Assembly (NCBI RefSeq): GCF_001625655.1
Contig: NZ_AUYB01000099.1
Span: 1 to 64,000, forward strand
DNA length: 64,000 nucleotides
Direction of reading: 5' to 3'
Source of the DNA: Pseudoalteromonas luteoviolacea DSM 6061
Lineage (GTDB): Bacteria; Pseudomonadota; Gammaproteobacteria; Enterobacterales; Alteromonadaceae
Below the pieces are notes generated by a model. The model did not search any database, was not told the origin of the DNA, and saw only the letters and a program-made list of their open reading frames with translations. Below, in pieces: positions 26,074 to 36,458 of this stretch (positions are counted from its first letter, which is position 1; every line of letters begins with the position of its first letter). The translations under genes were made by a program, and so were the position numbers.

Positions 26074-26296
26074 AGCGCTGCGCCATTTAGCGGTGAGGTG
26101 GCGTAAATAACTACATTTTGATGATTATTGTTACTTTTTTGCTTTTATTACACATTGTGATTTCGCCAAAAATCATAAACCATTGTTTTATAACCATAAA
26201 AAATTGGCAAAGCATTTGCTATCAATTAATCAAAGTAAAATACACATGGATAACTTGGCATCGCAGCCAAATGTTGAGTTACAGAGGATATAAAAA

Positions 26297-26662
26297 ATGA
26301 AAAAACTACTTGTTGCAACTGCGCTTTTAAGCACCACATTATTATCGGGTTGTATTGTTGCTGTATCTGACGGTGAAATGCGCCACTACAACAGCAATTG
26401 GGAAGAAACACACAAAAGCAACCGAGAAAAAATCAGCAACTTAACTTTGGGCACAGAATATAAGGACGTAATCAAACAATTTAATACGCCTGATTTCACC
26501 GAAGCAGTTTCTAAAGATGGCCATACTTATCAGGTATTGTACTTTGCAACTAACAGCAAACACTCAGATGGTAAAACCACCAAAGACGAGTGCACACCAC
26601 TTGTATTTAAAGATAAAAAACTCATTGGTTTTGGCCAATCTGCGGTAGACAACTATCTGTAA
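26297..26662 (+). CDS. DUF3192 family lipoprotein
   Basis: The 121-residue protein has a lipoprotein signal with lipobox LLSGC (Cys19). The rest matches the DUF3192 pattern I recall from Vibrio and Pseudoalteromonas: ISNLTLGTEYKDVIKQFNTPDF, YQVLYFATNSKHSDGKTTKDECTPLVFKDKKLIGFG. It resembles the SmpA/OmlA (BamE-like) fold by its GTxxxxVxxxFGxPD pattern. Function unknown, envelope location likely. AGAGGA precedes the ATG and a strong terminator follows. Confidence 0.88.
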   Translation: MKKLLVATALLSTTLLSGCIVAVSDGEMRHYNSNWEETHKSNREKISNLTLGTEYKDVIKQFNTPDFTEAVSKDGHTYQVLYFATNSKHSDGKTTKDECTPLVFKDKKLIGFGQSAVDNYL

Positions 26663-26696
26663 CCAATGCTGAGTTTAAAAATTTAATTCCCTGACA

Positions 26697-26721
26697 AAAG
26701 CCGCATAATGCGGCTTTTTTA
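26697..26721 (+). terminator. rho-independent terminator after the lipoprotein gene
   Basis: AAAAGCCGCAT and ATGCGGCTTTTTT form a strong stem with a T run. It can serve both the lipoprotein gene and, in the other direction, the regulator ending at 26732. Confidence 0.92.
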
Positions 26722-26731
26722 TATTGTTTGC

Positions 26732-27634
26732 TTAACGATTGACTAACACCACCCTTTCTTGAAGTTGATGAGCTTTAACCAATGCTTCATCTGCTAGTAC
26801 TAAGCTTTCGGTTTGATCTCCCGAGAAGTCATCACTGACATGCACTACGCCGACACTGATGGTAACGTGCGCACAGATTGGCGAGCTGGGATGCTGAATT
26901 TCCAACGCATCAACCGCTTGATGCATGGCTGAAGCCAAGGCCAACGCTTGATCAGCCCCTCGCTTATTGACCAGTGCCACAAATCGCACACCATCGTAGC
27001 GTGCTACAAATCCGTCTACTCTTTGCGATATGCTTTGTAGCGCTTTGGCAACTTTAACAAGACACTCATCACCTGCACTAAAACCACAGGTATCGTTAAA
27101 TTCTTTGAAGTAATCGATATCCACCAGCAAAATAGATAACGGCACATGCTGGTCGCGGCTTTGGTACCACAATTGCGCGAGCGTTTCGTCCAGTGCACGT
27201 CGATTCGGCACTTCGGTTAGACCATCAATGTTTGCTAGGCGCTCAAGCAAATCATTTTTTTGTTTAATCGCGAGGTGAATTTTAACCCTCGCTTTTACAA
27301 TATTGGGGCTAAAAGGCTTCACAATGTAATCAACCGCGCCAAGCGTTAACCCACGGGCTTCATCTTGATAGCTGTTGCTTGCTGAAATCACAATCACTGG
27401 GATTTGATAACACATTGGGTCCGCTTTTAACTGCAAAAGAAAATCAAGCCCTTCGTCATCAGGCATTAATATATCGACGATGATTAAATCAAACTTGGTT
27501 TGCGTTAAACGCTCGAATGCTTTGTCGCTGTTGTCACAACTAATGACTAAATGCTCTTCACTGAGTGTATTTTCCAGTACAACTCGGTTTAAAGGATCTC
27601 CATCTAACACTAAAACATTGGCTGATTTTTGCAT
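26732..27634 (-). CDS. response regulator with degenerate GGDEF domain
   Basis: The 300-residue protein has a receiver domain (residues 1-125, phospho-acceptor D54 in LIIVDILMPDD, K106 in IVKPFSP) and a GGDEF domain (about 133-298). The substrate-side motif LLVDIDYFKEFNDTCGFSAGDECL is kept, but the signature GGDEF reads DGVRF (residues 214-218). Diguanylate cyclase activity is therefore unlikely; it may bind GTP or act by protein contacts. Its ATG follows the stop of the sensor kinase gene directly (TAAATG), so the two are translationally coupled and form one signalling pair. Confidence 0.9.
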   Translation of the reverse strand: MQKSANVLVLDGDPLNRVVLENTLSEEHLVISCDNSDKAFERLTQTKFDLIIVDILMPDDEGLDFLLQLKADPMCYQIPVIVISASNSYQDEARGLTLGAVDYIVKPFSPNIVKARVKIHLAIKQKNDLLERLANIDGLTEVPNRRALDETLAQLWYQSRDQHVPLSILLVDIDYFKEFNDTCGFSAGDECLVKVAKALQSISQRVDGFVARYDGVRFVALVNKRGADQALALASAMHQAVDALEIQHPSSPICAHVTISVGVVHVSDDFSGDQTESLVLADEALVKAHQLQERVVLVNR

Positions 27635-30600
27635 TTAACTTCCTTTTATCTCGAATAAAATAAACTGCTTCGCCTGTATCAGTAACGTACACAATTGCGC
27701 GCGCTCGATGTTAAAAATATTGGCAGTTTCATTTGATTCTGCATTATCAAAACGACTACTTTTGGCATGTCGCCTAGCCTGTGTTTCAACGTCTTTAGCG
27801 AACTCAGCTAAACGCAATAACCCAATACCTCCCGCCGCACCTTTTATACTGTGCGCGACATCTGCAAGCTCAATATCCGTACTTACATTGTTTATGCGGT
27901 CTGTATATTCATCACACAGTTTAGCAAACTTATCGAGCATTGCCGTAACCAAGGATTGGTTTTCCATCAGTTGCTTAAATGCAAACTGTTTATCAAAAAT
28001 AATATGCTGGCTGCGCACAAACGGTTTTAACGCAGCACCTAATTCAGTTGGAGAAATTGGCTTTACTAAAAACTCATTAACGCCTTTAGCAAATGCTTTT
28101 TCTCGCTCATGTTCGTGTGCATTGGCCGTTAAAGCGATAACTGGTAAAGTTTGCTTATCAAACTCTTTGCGCAGTGACTCTGTCGCCTGATAACCGTCTA
28201 TATGTGGCATATATATGTCCATGAGCACCATATCTGGCTGCAACTGAGCGCATATTTCAACAATATTATGGGCACTGGTGAGTGCGACCACCGCAGCGCC
28301 ATGCTGCTCTAAAACTGTTTTAGAAATATCTAGGTTTAACTCATTATCATCCACCACTAGACACAGCGCCTTTGACAAACTCTGCACATCATCAGATTCA
28401 ACTTGACTAGATTCGAAGGGTGACAAACACAGTGATTGATAAAAAGCATGTGCTGGCAATTTAAATATTGGTAACGAGATAATATGGTTTTCAACCTCCA
28501 AGTTGTCTGGGATAACTAACCCTTTGCAAGCAATGGTATCGGCCTCACTGAAGTGGTGACTTAAATACATCAGCTCATCAACGTTATCGCAGGCAACATA
28601 GGTAAATAAATCTAGGTGTTGTAACGCTTCACCAAAGTTTGCAAAGTGCTGTATCTCATACTCAGCCAGATAAGCGGGTTGATCTTGACTCGATATTAAA
28701 CAGATGGGCGTTTCTCGATTGAATACCTCTATTCGCTTGGTTTGTAACATCAACTCCAACTCAAAAGTACTACCACATCCTTCTTCACTGCGTACTTCGA
28801 TTTTACCACCAAGCAAAGCGACCTGCTGCTTTACAATAGCCAGCCCAAGTCCTATTCCATCGTGTTCCCTCGAGTTAGATTCATTACCTTGGGTAAATGC
28901 ATCAAACAACCGTTTTTGGTCGGCTTGCTTAATACCAGGGCCTGTATCAAATACAGAAAAAGACAACCACTGCTCATTCGCTTTTCCCCATTTTGACTCG
29001 ATTTTTAAGCCTACCTCACCGCTTGTGGTAAATTTCACTGCATTGCCAAGTAAATTAACGAGCACTTGTTTTAAGCGTGCTTCATCTCCCATAAACTCCG
29101 GCCACACTGTGGCACCCACATGTAACCACAGAGCAAGGTTTTTAGCATCACTTAATGGCTGAATTAACGCACTAAGACTATTTACTAAATTAATCGCCGA
29201 GAAAGCTTTGTGATTTAGCTTCCCACGCCCCCCCTCTAAGCGTGCAAAGCTCAGAATATCGCTTAACATCGTTAAGAGCTGCTGCGCTGCTCCTTCAATA
29301 TGCGATAACTTTTCAAGATCTTGAGACTTTGAAAGTGCAGGTTTTAAAATACCCACTAATCCCAAAATCGCATTCAGTGGTGTACGGATCTCGTGGCTAA
29401 TATTGGCAATAAACCGGCTTTTAGCCTTGTTTGCACGTTCAGCATCAATTTTGGCTTGCGTGAGCGCCGTGACATTTTGTACATGTATAACAAAGTATTT
29501 AGGATTTTTCTGTTTATCCCATACCAAAGATATACTCAATTGCAACCAAATTGCAGGCTCTGCTTGAGCAAGACTCAAAACCTTCACGCCTTTTCGCTCT
29601 TCCAGCAGTTGCTGTAAAACACTATTTAAAGTTTCTAGCTCTTCGGACTCGAACAATTTGCCCATATGGGCACCAACTTCAACGCCATTTAATAGTTTGC
29701 GTACAGCACGATTAAACTCTAGGACGATGCACTCGACAGATACCAACAAAATGCCATTTGGTGCATGCTCTATGGCCGCTTTAAAGTTTTGCTCTGATGC
29801 TCGTAATGCCGTCATCGCTTGCTGTTGCTCACTGATATCTCGCGCAATCCCCAAGCTGCCGATGCGCTTGCCCTGTTCATCAAACAGGGGCGAAACACTC
29901 ACTAAGTAGGCTTTATCGTCAAAATTGAGTGTCTCTGTCAGCGGAATACTATGAATTTCCATGGCATGTTCGAGGTCCAGCAAATCAAAGTACTTTTGAC
30001 TGATCTCGTGGTGCTCTTTCGCAACCAGATTCCCCTGAGTTACGCCAATAAAACGCTCAAACGCTTGGTTACAGCCTATAAATGAACCATCTATATTTTT
30101 AAAATAAATTAAATCCGGCACCGAATTAAGTACTGTATTTAACAGTGCGGCTTGTCGCTCTTTCGCTTCAAAACTTCTCGAAAGTGCCTGACGCTGCCGT
30201 TGCACTTGTTCGTCAAGACGCGCATTGTGAGTTTCCATTTGAGCAATCAAGTTTTGTCGCTGCGACACAACCCGTTTAATTTCGCTAAACCAAGGTTGCC
30301 AGTCCTTTGGTACTGGGTACGCTAAGGTTTGCTCTTCAACTAAGTCTTGCTTGGTGAGGTAATTGACGAAGTGCCGCAATGGACGAATGAAAATCTGTCC
30401 ATTGAGCCAAGTAAACGTAAAAAAAGTGAACAAAATAAACAGGACTAAAAAGCCCACTTCTACCATCACTTCGGTATAAACGGCGGCAGTAAAATCAGAC
30501 TCAGACTGGGAAAATCGCAGCGTATACGGCGCACTTTGCGTATCCCCTTGAAACTCTACACCACCTCGCCAAGGAAGCCCGTTTTGCTGGTTTTTAGGAT

Positions 30601-31378
30601 GTATTGGCACACCTTGCACACTACTTTGGACCAGCACCCTTGACTGCTGATCAACTAATGCCAACGTCCCCTCGCTGAATATTAGTTTATCCAACAGTTT
30701 AGTTACCTTATCAGCATTATAGATCAAGATGATATGAGACTTGCCTCCACTACTTACAGGTTGAGTAATGCTGAAATATTCGTTCCCAAAAATACGGCTA
30801 TGTTTGCTATCGGGTGTTGAAATGACCCCTCTTTTGGGACTAAATCGCCCTTCTACAATGGCAGTTAAAAGATGGCTTTTCGCATTATCACGACGCTTTA
30901 CAAAAGCAAATCCATATTCATTAAAGTATGCAACAGCTTCCAACTCTGAGATCAAAGCCAGAGCAGTATCAAAGCTTGGCCCAAGCGCCATAACATGCAG
31001 CCAGTGTTCAATCACGCGGGGAGACGCTTGGTATGTCCCCAACCCGATAAGCTCTCCTCCCTGATCTGGTAGCTGATGATAGTAATAGCCCAACTGCTGA
31101 CGAACTTGCTTTTGAACACTGTCATCCAATTGATATTTGATTGGCGTATCCAAACCTCTTTTAATGCTACCGATTACGGTGCTCGCAGCACTGGCAGCCT
31201 GATCAACTTGCGCAAGTGCGGACGCAAATTGAACTTCATAGATCTCATATTGGCGTTCAAGCTTAATGTTAAATAGGTGAAAGCACAGCACGATTGCCAA
31301 AATAAGGGGAATAAACAGTGCGACACAGATTGAACGGCGGTAGGTTTTTAGCGGCAGGAATTCTGACAAAATGTCCAT
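27635..31378 (-). CDS. hybrid sensor histidine kinase with PAS, REC and HPt domains
   Basis: The 1,247-residue protein has membrane segments at about 17-38 and 306-330 enclosing a periplasmic sensor of about 270 residues. Two PAS-like domains follow (about 411-518 and 528-640), then HisKA with phospho-acceptor H662 in FIANISHEIRTPLNAIL, HATPase_c (NLLGNAVKF, DTGPGI, GLGLAIVKQQ), a receiver (CLVVDDNELN, MVLMDIYMPHIDG, LVKPISP) and a C-terminal HPt (AHSIKGAAGGIG). This is a complete four-step phosphorelay in one chain. The stimulus is unknown. The downstream gene is the coupled regulator. Confidence 0.93.
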   Translation of the reverse strand: MDILSEFLPLKTYRRSICVALFIPLILAIVLCFHLFNIKLERQYEIYEVQFASALAQVDQAASAASTVIGSIKRGLDTPIKYQLDDSVQKQVRQQLGYYYHQLPDQGGELIGLGTYQASPRVIEHWLHVMALGPSFDTALALISELEAVAYFNEYGFAFVKRRDNAKSHLLTAIVEGRFSPKRGVISTPDSKHSRIFGNEYFSITQPVSSGGKSHIILIYNADKVTKLLDKLIFSEGTLALVDQQSRVLVQSSVQGVPIHPKNQQNGLPWRGGVEFQGDTQSAPYTLRFSQSESDFTAAVYTEVMVEVGFLVLFILFTFFTFTWLNGQIFIRPLRHFVNYLTKQDLVEEQTLAYPVPKDWQPWFSEIKRVVSQRQNLIAQMETHNARLDEQVQRQRQALSRSFEAKERQAALLNTVLNSVPDLIYFKNIDGSFIGCNQAFERFIGVTQGNLVAKEHHEISQKYFDLLDLEHAMEIHSIPLTETLNFDDKAYLVSVSPLFDEQGKRIGSLGIARDISEQQQAMTALRASEQNFKAAIEHAPNGILLVSVECIVLEFNRAVRKLLNGVEVGAHMGKLFESEELETLNSVLQQLLEERKGVKVLSLAQAEPAIWLQLSISLVWDKQKNPKYFVIHVQNVTALTQAKIDAERANKAKSRFIANISHEIRTPLNAILGLVGILKPALSKSQDLEKLSHIEGAAQQLLTMLSDILSFARLEGGRGKLNHKAFSAINLVNSLSALIQPLSDAKNLALWLHVGATVWPEFMGDEARLKQVLVNLLGNAVKFTTSGEVGLKIESKWGKANEQWLSFSVFDTGPGIKQADQKRLFDAFTQGNESNSREHDGIGLGLAIVKQQVALLGGKIEVRSEEGCGSTFELELMLQTKRIEVFNRETPICLISSQDQPAYLAEYEIQHFANFGEALQHLDLFTYVACDNVDELMYLSHHFSEADTIACKGLVIPDNLEVENHIISLPIFKLPAHAFYQSLCLSPFESSQVESDDVQSLSKALCLVVDDNELNLDISKTVLEQHGAAVVALTSAHNIVEICAQLQPDMVLMDIYMPHIDGYQATESLRKEFDKQTLPVIALTANAHEHEREKAFAKGVNEFLVKPISPTELGAALKPFVRSQHIIFDKQFAFKQLMENQSLVTAMLDKFAKLCDEYTDRINNVSTDIELADVAHSIKGAAGGIGLLRLAEFAKDVETQARRHAKSSRFDNAESNETANIFNIERAQLCTLLIQAKQFILFEIKGS

Positions 31379-31491
31379 TAAAAGACCCGTAAATTATTAT
31401 TCCTTGTTTTTTGAAAGGTTAGCGAGCCGCCGTTGGATAAGCAAGTTAAACTCAGTACCTTAGAAAAATAATGTGATTGCAAGTGGCGCAA

Positions 31492-31520
31492 AAAAAGCCG
31501 CAGCTCACGCTACGGCTTTT
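31492..31520 (-). terminator. rho-independent terminator after phoH-family gene
   Basis: On the minus strand AAAAGCCGTAGC, loop GTGA, GCTGCGGCTTTT and a T run form a strong hairpin, 40 bp after the PhoH stop. Confidence 0.9.
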
Positions 31521-31562
31521 GGGAATGGAAATTGGAGCTATGTACGATAAACTCCAATATTG

Positions 31563-32963
31563 TTATAAGTTTTCCTCAGCAAACGAGGCCAATCGGCTTC
31601 TAACCACGCCATTTAAGTTAATGGTCGCACTGCCTTCGAAATCCTTAAATCGCTCCACAATATAAGTAAGGCCTGAAGTCACAGGGGTCAGATAATTACT
31701 GTCAATCTGTGCAAGGTTCCCCGTACAGATCAATTTAGTGCCTTCGCCACATCGTGTGATAATGGTTTTCAGTTGAGAAGCCGTTAAATTTTGGCTTTCG
31801 TCTAATATTACCACCGCATTTTGAATGCTACGACCGCGCATAAAGTTGACTGATTTAAACTGAATATTTGCCTTTTCCATAATGTAATTACGACTAGAAA
31901 TTGGGCTTTCGTCATGTTTATGCAAGACTTCCAAGGTGTCTGTAATAGCAGCCAGCCACGGTGCCATTTTCTCTTCTTCAGTACCAGGTAAAAAACCAAT
32001 ACTCTCTGCTATTTCAGGGGTATTTCTGGTTACAATCACTTTGTCATAAATACCTTTTTCAATGATCATTTCCAGTGCACTGGCAAGCGCCAATAAAGTT
32101 TTTCCGCAGCCTGCGGGCCCTGTGAGTACCACAAGTTCAATATTTGGGTCTAGCAACGCATCAAGCGCCATGCCTTGATACACATTTTTGGGCTTTACCC
32201 CCCACGCTTGCTGATGTAACAGTCGCTCGACACTAATGTCTTTTAATGTCACATACGCATCATCATAACCAACAACGCGCGCAGCAAAATGCTCACTGTC
32301 GTCTAATAGATACTCATTATAAAACACTTCTGGCATTCTAGATGTGGGCACTTTATGCAAGCTATAACGACCTTGCTGCTCAGTTTGGCATTCGCCTACA
32401 GTTGTCCAAAAATCCCCTTCAAATTTGTTATAGCCAGAAGTAAGTAGATTGATGTCATCAATCAATTGGTCTGTGCGGTAGTCTTCCACAAATTTCAAAC
32501 CAACCCCTTTGGCTTTTAAACGCATGTTGATGTCTTTGGTTACCAGAACCACTTTTTTGTCTGCGTATTGCTTTTGTAACTGTAGCGCACAGTTAATAAT
32601 GCTGTGATCGTTCTCATTGCCAGGTAAGCCTGAAATACTGTCAGGATATAAGTGATCATTGACGATAATAAGCTTGCCACTGCTGGCTGGTTTATTTGGA
32701 TCTCTTTGTACTTTTGGTAAATCAACCCCCTCAAGCATTTGCTCTGGCGTTGCATTGGTTAACACATCATCTAGACTCCGGATCGCCACACGTGCATCTC
32801 GACTCACATCGCGCTTACGGTCCTTGATATGATCAAGTTCTTCTAACACTGTCATAGGGATAACTACATCGTGTTCTTGAAAGGAGAGGTAAGCGAGGGG
32901 CTCGTGAAGTAAAACGTTGGTATCTAAAACATAAATTTTCCGGTCGAGGTCATCTTTTCCCAT
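31563..32963 (-). CDS. PIN-PhoH family ATPase (PhoH2-like)
   Basis: The 466-residue protein joins an N-terminal PIN ribonuclease domain (KIYVLDTNVLLHEP at 8-21, VIPMTVLEELDHIK, and later VLVTKDINMRLKA with the acidic residues of the nuclease site) to a PhoH ATPase domain (Walker A TGPAGCGKTLLALA near residue 278, Walker B NAVVILDESQNL). The architecture is that of PhoH2, an RNA helicase/RNase in its characterised members. Single gene with its own terminator, divergent from rapA. Regulation is not visible. Confidence 0.92.
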   Translation of the reverse strand: MGKDDLDRKIYVLDTNVLLHEPLAYLSFQEHDVVIPMTVLEELDHIKDRKRDVSRDARVAIRSLDDVLTNATPEQMLEGVDLPKVQRDPNKPASSGKLIIVNDHLYPDSISGLPGNENDHSIINCALQLQKQYADKKVVLVTKDINMRLKAKGVGLKFVEDYRTDQLIDDINLLTSGYNKFEGDFWTTVGECQTEQQGRYSLHKVPTSRMPEVFYNEYLLDDSEHFAARVVGYDDAYVTLKDISVERLLHQQAWGVKPKNVYQGMALDALLDPNIELVVLTGPAGCGKTLLALASALEMIIEKGIYDKVIVTRNTPEIAESIGFLPGTEEEKMAPWLAAITDTLEVLHKHDESPISSRNYIMEKANIQFKSVNFMRGRSIQNAVVILDESQNLTASQLKTIITRCGEGTKLICTGNLAQIDSNYLTPVTSGLTYIVERFKDFEGSATINLNGVVRSRLASFAEENL

Positions 32964-33385
32964 AGTGCATTCCTATTCGTCTGCAATTTCTATGAATGAA
33001 CCATGCACTGCTCGCCACACAGTACAAAGCTCTAACTTAATTTTAGTCTATTTGTCACAAAAGTCGTTTTTATGACAAAAGAATCTCAACCTGGCTTCCG
33101 GATAAAGTTCCTTTAATAAATACAAAGATGATGTGAAGTACTTTTTTTACCTTACCAGTTCGTATATTTTATCTTCAATACATATAAACTTTGACTATGC
33201 TTAACTACCAATATTGCGTAATCAAAAATAATCACATATGAGTAAAATCACAATATGTACAAGACACTGTGCAAAACCACAATAAATACCTGTGCCAAGG
33301 CATATTTAATGTGCTTTTACAATCTTGAACAAGGCTTTGCTTCTCGGTAACATAGCCGCCTTTTTTCTGCGAAGATGAGAAAACC
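32964..33385. other. 422-bp gap between the PhoH-family gene and rapA
   Basis: AT-rich divergent promoter region. TTTTGTCATAAA/TTTTGTGACAAA inverted sequences near 33055-33080 form an imperfect dyad. No gene is supported. Confidence 0.4.
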
Positions 33386-36283
33386 ATGAATTTTTCCTTA
33401 GGTCAGCGCTGGATAAGCGATACCGAATCAGATTTGGGTTTAGGGGCCATTGTCGCCTTAGAAGGTAGACAAGTAACCATTCTGTTTCCCGCCAGTGGAG
33501 AAAACCGCGTTTATTCTGTACAAGAAGCACCGGTTACTCGCGTTGCGTTTAATCCTGGGGATGTTATCCGCAGTGTTGAAGAGTGGGAAATGCGTGTCGA
33601 CAGCATTGAGGAGCAAGGAGATTTACTTTGCTATCATGGTGTTCGTTTAGATACAGAAGAAACCGTAAGTTTAAAAGAAACGTTTTTAGATCATTTTATT
33701 AAGTTCAACAAACCGCAAGACAGACTATTTGCAGGCCAAGTTGACCGCTTTGATCGCTATACGCTGCGCTACCAAACATGGCAGCACCAATTTAACCGTC
33801 AACAATCTCATCTTAAAGGCCTTATTGGCCAACGTGCGAGTCTGATCCCGCACCAGCTTTACATCGCGGACGAAGTGGGTCAACGTTTCGCACCACGTGT
33901 TTTACTCTCTGACGAAGTGGGATTAGGTAAAACCATTGAAGCCGGTATGATCTTGCACCAGCAAATCTTAACCGGACGAGCGAATCGCGTACTAATCGTG
34001 GTGCCTGAAAGCTTGCAGCATCAGTGGTTAGTTGAGATGCTACGACGCTTCAATTTACACTTTTCTATTTTTGATGAAGAACGTTGTGATGAAGCATTTG
34101 CTGACTCTCCAAATGTTTTTGAAACAGAACAGCTGGTTCTTGTGAGCCTTGAGTTTATTACCAAAAAACGCCGTTGGTTTGAGCAAGCAACCCTTGCCGA
34201 TTGGGACTTATTGATCGTTGATGAAGCCCATCACTTAACCGTGGAAAAAGACAAACCAAGTACTGAGTATCAGCGTATTGCTGAACTAAGCCAAGATATT
34301 CCAGGACTCATTCTGTTAACTGCAACGCCTGATCAATTGGGCCATCGCAGCCATTTCGCACGCCTGCAACTGTTAGATCCAGACCGTTTCTACGATTACG
34401 ACGCGTTTGTTGAAGAAGAAAGCAATTACAAAGAAATTGCAGATGCCGCCAACAAGTTACTGCTAGATGATGCACTGGACGACAAAGCGGTTCAAACGAT
34501 TACGGCGCTATTAAAAGAAACAGATATCACGGATTTGCTGAACCAGATTAAAAGTGGTGAACAAAGTGCCAAACAAGAGCTTTTGAGCATGTTGTTAGAC
34601 CGCCACGGCACAGGAAGAATCTTGTTCCGTAACAGCCGCAGTGGTATCGATGGCTACCCTAGCCGAAAAGTACATGCCTACCCTGTAGACATGCCGAAAC
34701 AATACAAGACCGCGATGTCTGTATTGGGCAATATTGGCGGTATTCAAAGTGCTGAAAAAAGTGCTTTACGTGCGCTCTTCCCTGAGAAAATCTTCCAAGA
34801 GTTTGAAGGTGAAAGTGCGAGCTGGACACAGTTCGATCCACGCGTTAGCTGGTTGATTGAAAAGCTCAAAGAGCTGAAGAACGAAAAAGTATTGCTCATT
34901 TGTGCCGAAGCACAAACTGCCATCAGCCTAGAGCAAACATTGCGTGAACGCGAAGGTATACGCTCTGCAGTATTCCACGAGGGTATGTCTATTATTGAAC
35001 GTGACCGTGCAGCTGCATACTTCGCTGATGAATATGACAGTGCTCAAGTACTGCTGTGTTCTGAAATTGGTTCAGAGGGCCGTAACTTCCAGTTTTCGCA
35101 TCATCTTGTTCTATTTGATCTACCGCTAAACCCTGATTTACTAGAGCAACGTATTGGTCGTTTAGATAGGATTGGTCAGCAGCATGATGTGAATATCCAT
35201 GTACCTTACTTTAGCAATACAGCACAAGAAGTACTGCTGAGATGGTATGATGAAGCTCTTGATGCCTTCGAAACCACCAGCACTACTGGCCAGCTGTTGT
35301 ATAAAGAATTTAGCGAGGATTTACTGGAATTCATCGGTGCACACAATTGCGACGAAGAAGAATTGGATCCATTGTTAGAACAAGTTGCAAAGCAAAACAC
35401 GGTACTGCGAGCGAAAATGGAGCAAGGTCGTGACCGCTTATTGGAACTTCACTCTAGTGGACAGGGCCACGCTGAGCGTATAGTCAGTGACATTGAGCAG
35501 CTTGATGACGATGTAGTCTTGCCAGCCTATATGATCAACGTATTTGATATCTTTGGCGTCAATCAAGAGGATAAAGGAGAAAATACCATTATCCTGAAGC
35601 CAACAGAACATATGCTCAATCCTTCTTTCCCATGCTTAAAAGATGATGGGATCACGGTTACCTTTGATCGCGCAACGTCACTATCGCAAGAAGACGCCCA
35701 GTTTATTAGTTGGGATCACCCAATTGTTGAAGGGGTGATGGATATGATCTGCGATGATGATTTTGGTTGTGCGTCTGTCGCGTTATTGAAAAATAACAAA
35801 CTACCAGTGGGCACATTTTTTGTTGAGCTAATCTTTGTTGCCGAAACCTCTGCACCTAAGTCATTGCAAATTGGTCGCTTCTTACCACCGACGCCAATTC
35901 GCGTGTTGATGGACAAAGCAGGAAACAATCTAGCTGACAACGTTGCATTTGACGCCTTTAACCAACAATTATCTGCCGTTGGTCGTCAAACAGCCAGCAA
36001 ACTTGCGAATGCATTGCAATCTGGTATACACCCTCTTATCGCACAAGCAAACGAGCTTGCTAACCAGCAACTTGAGACGATACAGTCACAAGCACAAAGC
36101 AACATGCAAACGCGTTTAGAAGAAGAGCAAGACCGCTTAACGGCCCTTAAAGCTATCAATCCGAATATTCGTGATGAGGAGATTCAGGTATTTGATAAGC
36201 AAAAAGCACAGCTAAGTGAGCATATTGCAAAGGCACAGGTCAAACTTGACGCTATCCGCTTAATCGTGGTGTCTAATCAATAA
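33386..36283 (+). CDS. rapA: RNA polymerase-associated ATPase RapA
   Basis: At 965 residues it matches the usual length (E. coli 968). N-terminal tudor-like domains (FSLGQRWISDTESDLGLG) precede an SNF2 helicase core: Walker A LLSDEVGLGKTIEAGMILHQQ, DEAH as LLIVDEAHHLT, then LLTATPDQLGH and the C-terminal QRIGRLDRIGQQ motif VI. It recycles RNA polymerase after transcription. Single gene with its own terminator. Confidence 0.97.
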   Translation: MNFSLGQRWISDTESDLGLGAIVALEGRQVTILFPASGENRVYSVQEAPVTRVAFNPGDVIRSVEEWEMRVDSIEEQGDLLCYHGVRLDTEETVSLKETFLDHFIKFNKPQDRLFAGQVDRFDRYTLRYQTWQHQFNRQQSHLKGLIGQRASLIPHQLYIADEVGQRFAPRVLLSDEVGLGKTIEAGMILHQQILTGRANRVLIVVPESLQHQWLVEMLRRFNLHFSIFDEERCDEAFADSPNVFETEQLVLVSLEFITKKRRWFEQATLADWDLLIVDEAHHLTVEKDKPSTEYQRIAELSQDIPGLILLTATPDQLGHRSHFARLQLLDPDRFYDYDAFVEEESNYKEIADAANKLLLDDALDDKAVQTITALLKETDITDLLNQIKSGEQSAKQELLSMLLDRHGTGRILFRNSRSGIDGYPSRKVHAYPVDMPKQYKTAMSVLGNIGGIQSAEKSALRALFPEKIFQEFEGESASWTQFDPRVSWLIEKLKELKNEKVLLICAEAQTAISLEQTLREREGIRSAVFHEGMSIIERDRAAAYFADEYDSAQVLLCSEIGSEGRNFQFSHHLVLFDLPLNPDLLEQRIGRLDRIGQQHDVNIHVPYFSNTAQEVLLRWYDEALDAFETTSTTGQLLYKEFSEDLLEFIGAHNCDEEELDPLLEQVAKQNTVLRAKMEQGRDRLLELHSSGQGHAERIVSDIEQLDDDVVLPAYMINVFDIFGVNQEDKGENTIILKPTEHMLNPSFPCLKDDGITVTFDRATSLSQEDAQFISWDHPIVEGVMDMICDDDFGCASVALLKNNKLPVGTFFVELIFVAETSAPKSLQIGRFLPPTPIRVLMDKAGNNLADNVAFDAFNQQLSAVGRQTASKLANALQSGIHPLIAQANELANQQLETIQSQAQSNMQTRLEEEQDRLTALKAINPNIRDEEIQVFDKQKAQLSEHIAKAQVKLDAIRLIVVSNQ

Positions 36284-36293
36284 GTGAAAAAGT

Positions 36294-36331
36294 AACAAGG
36301 TAATGGATGCTTAAATCCGTTACCTTGTTTT
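36294..36331 (+). terminator. terminator of rapA
   Basis: AACAAGGTAA and TTACCTTGTT pair across a loop that contains a further GGA/TCC pairing; TTTTCG follows. About 10 bp after the rapA stop. Confidence 0.8.
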
Positions 36332-36458
36332 CGTTAGCACTACCAGCCATCCTTAAAACCATACTTTTTTATTATTTAATTCATACCCAAAGCGTTGTTT
36401 ATCCTACTCACTCTTGCTAACTTGGTTAAGATTTAAACAATCAAGGAGAAGATAAATA

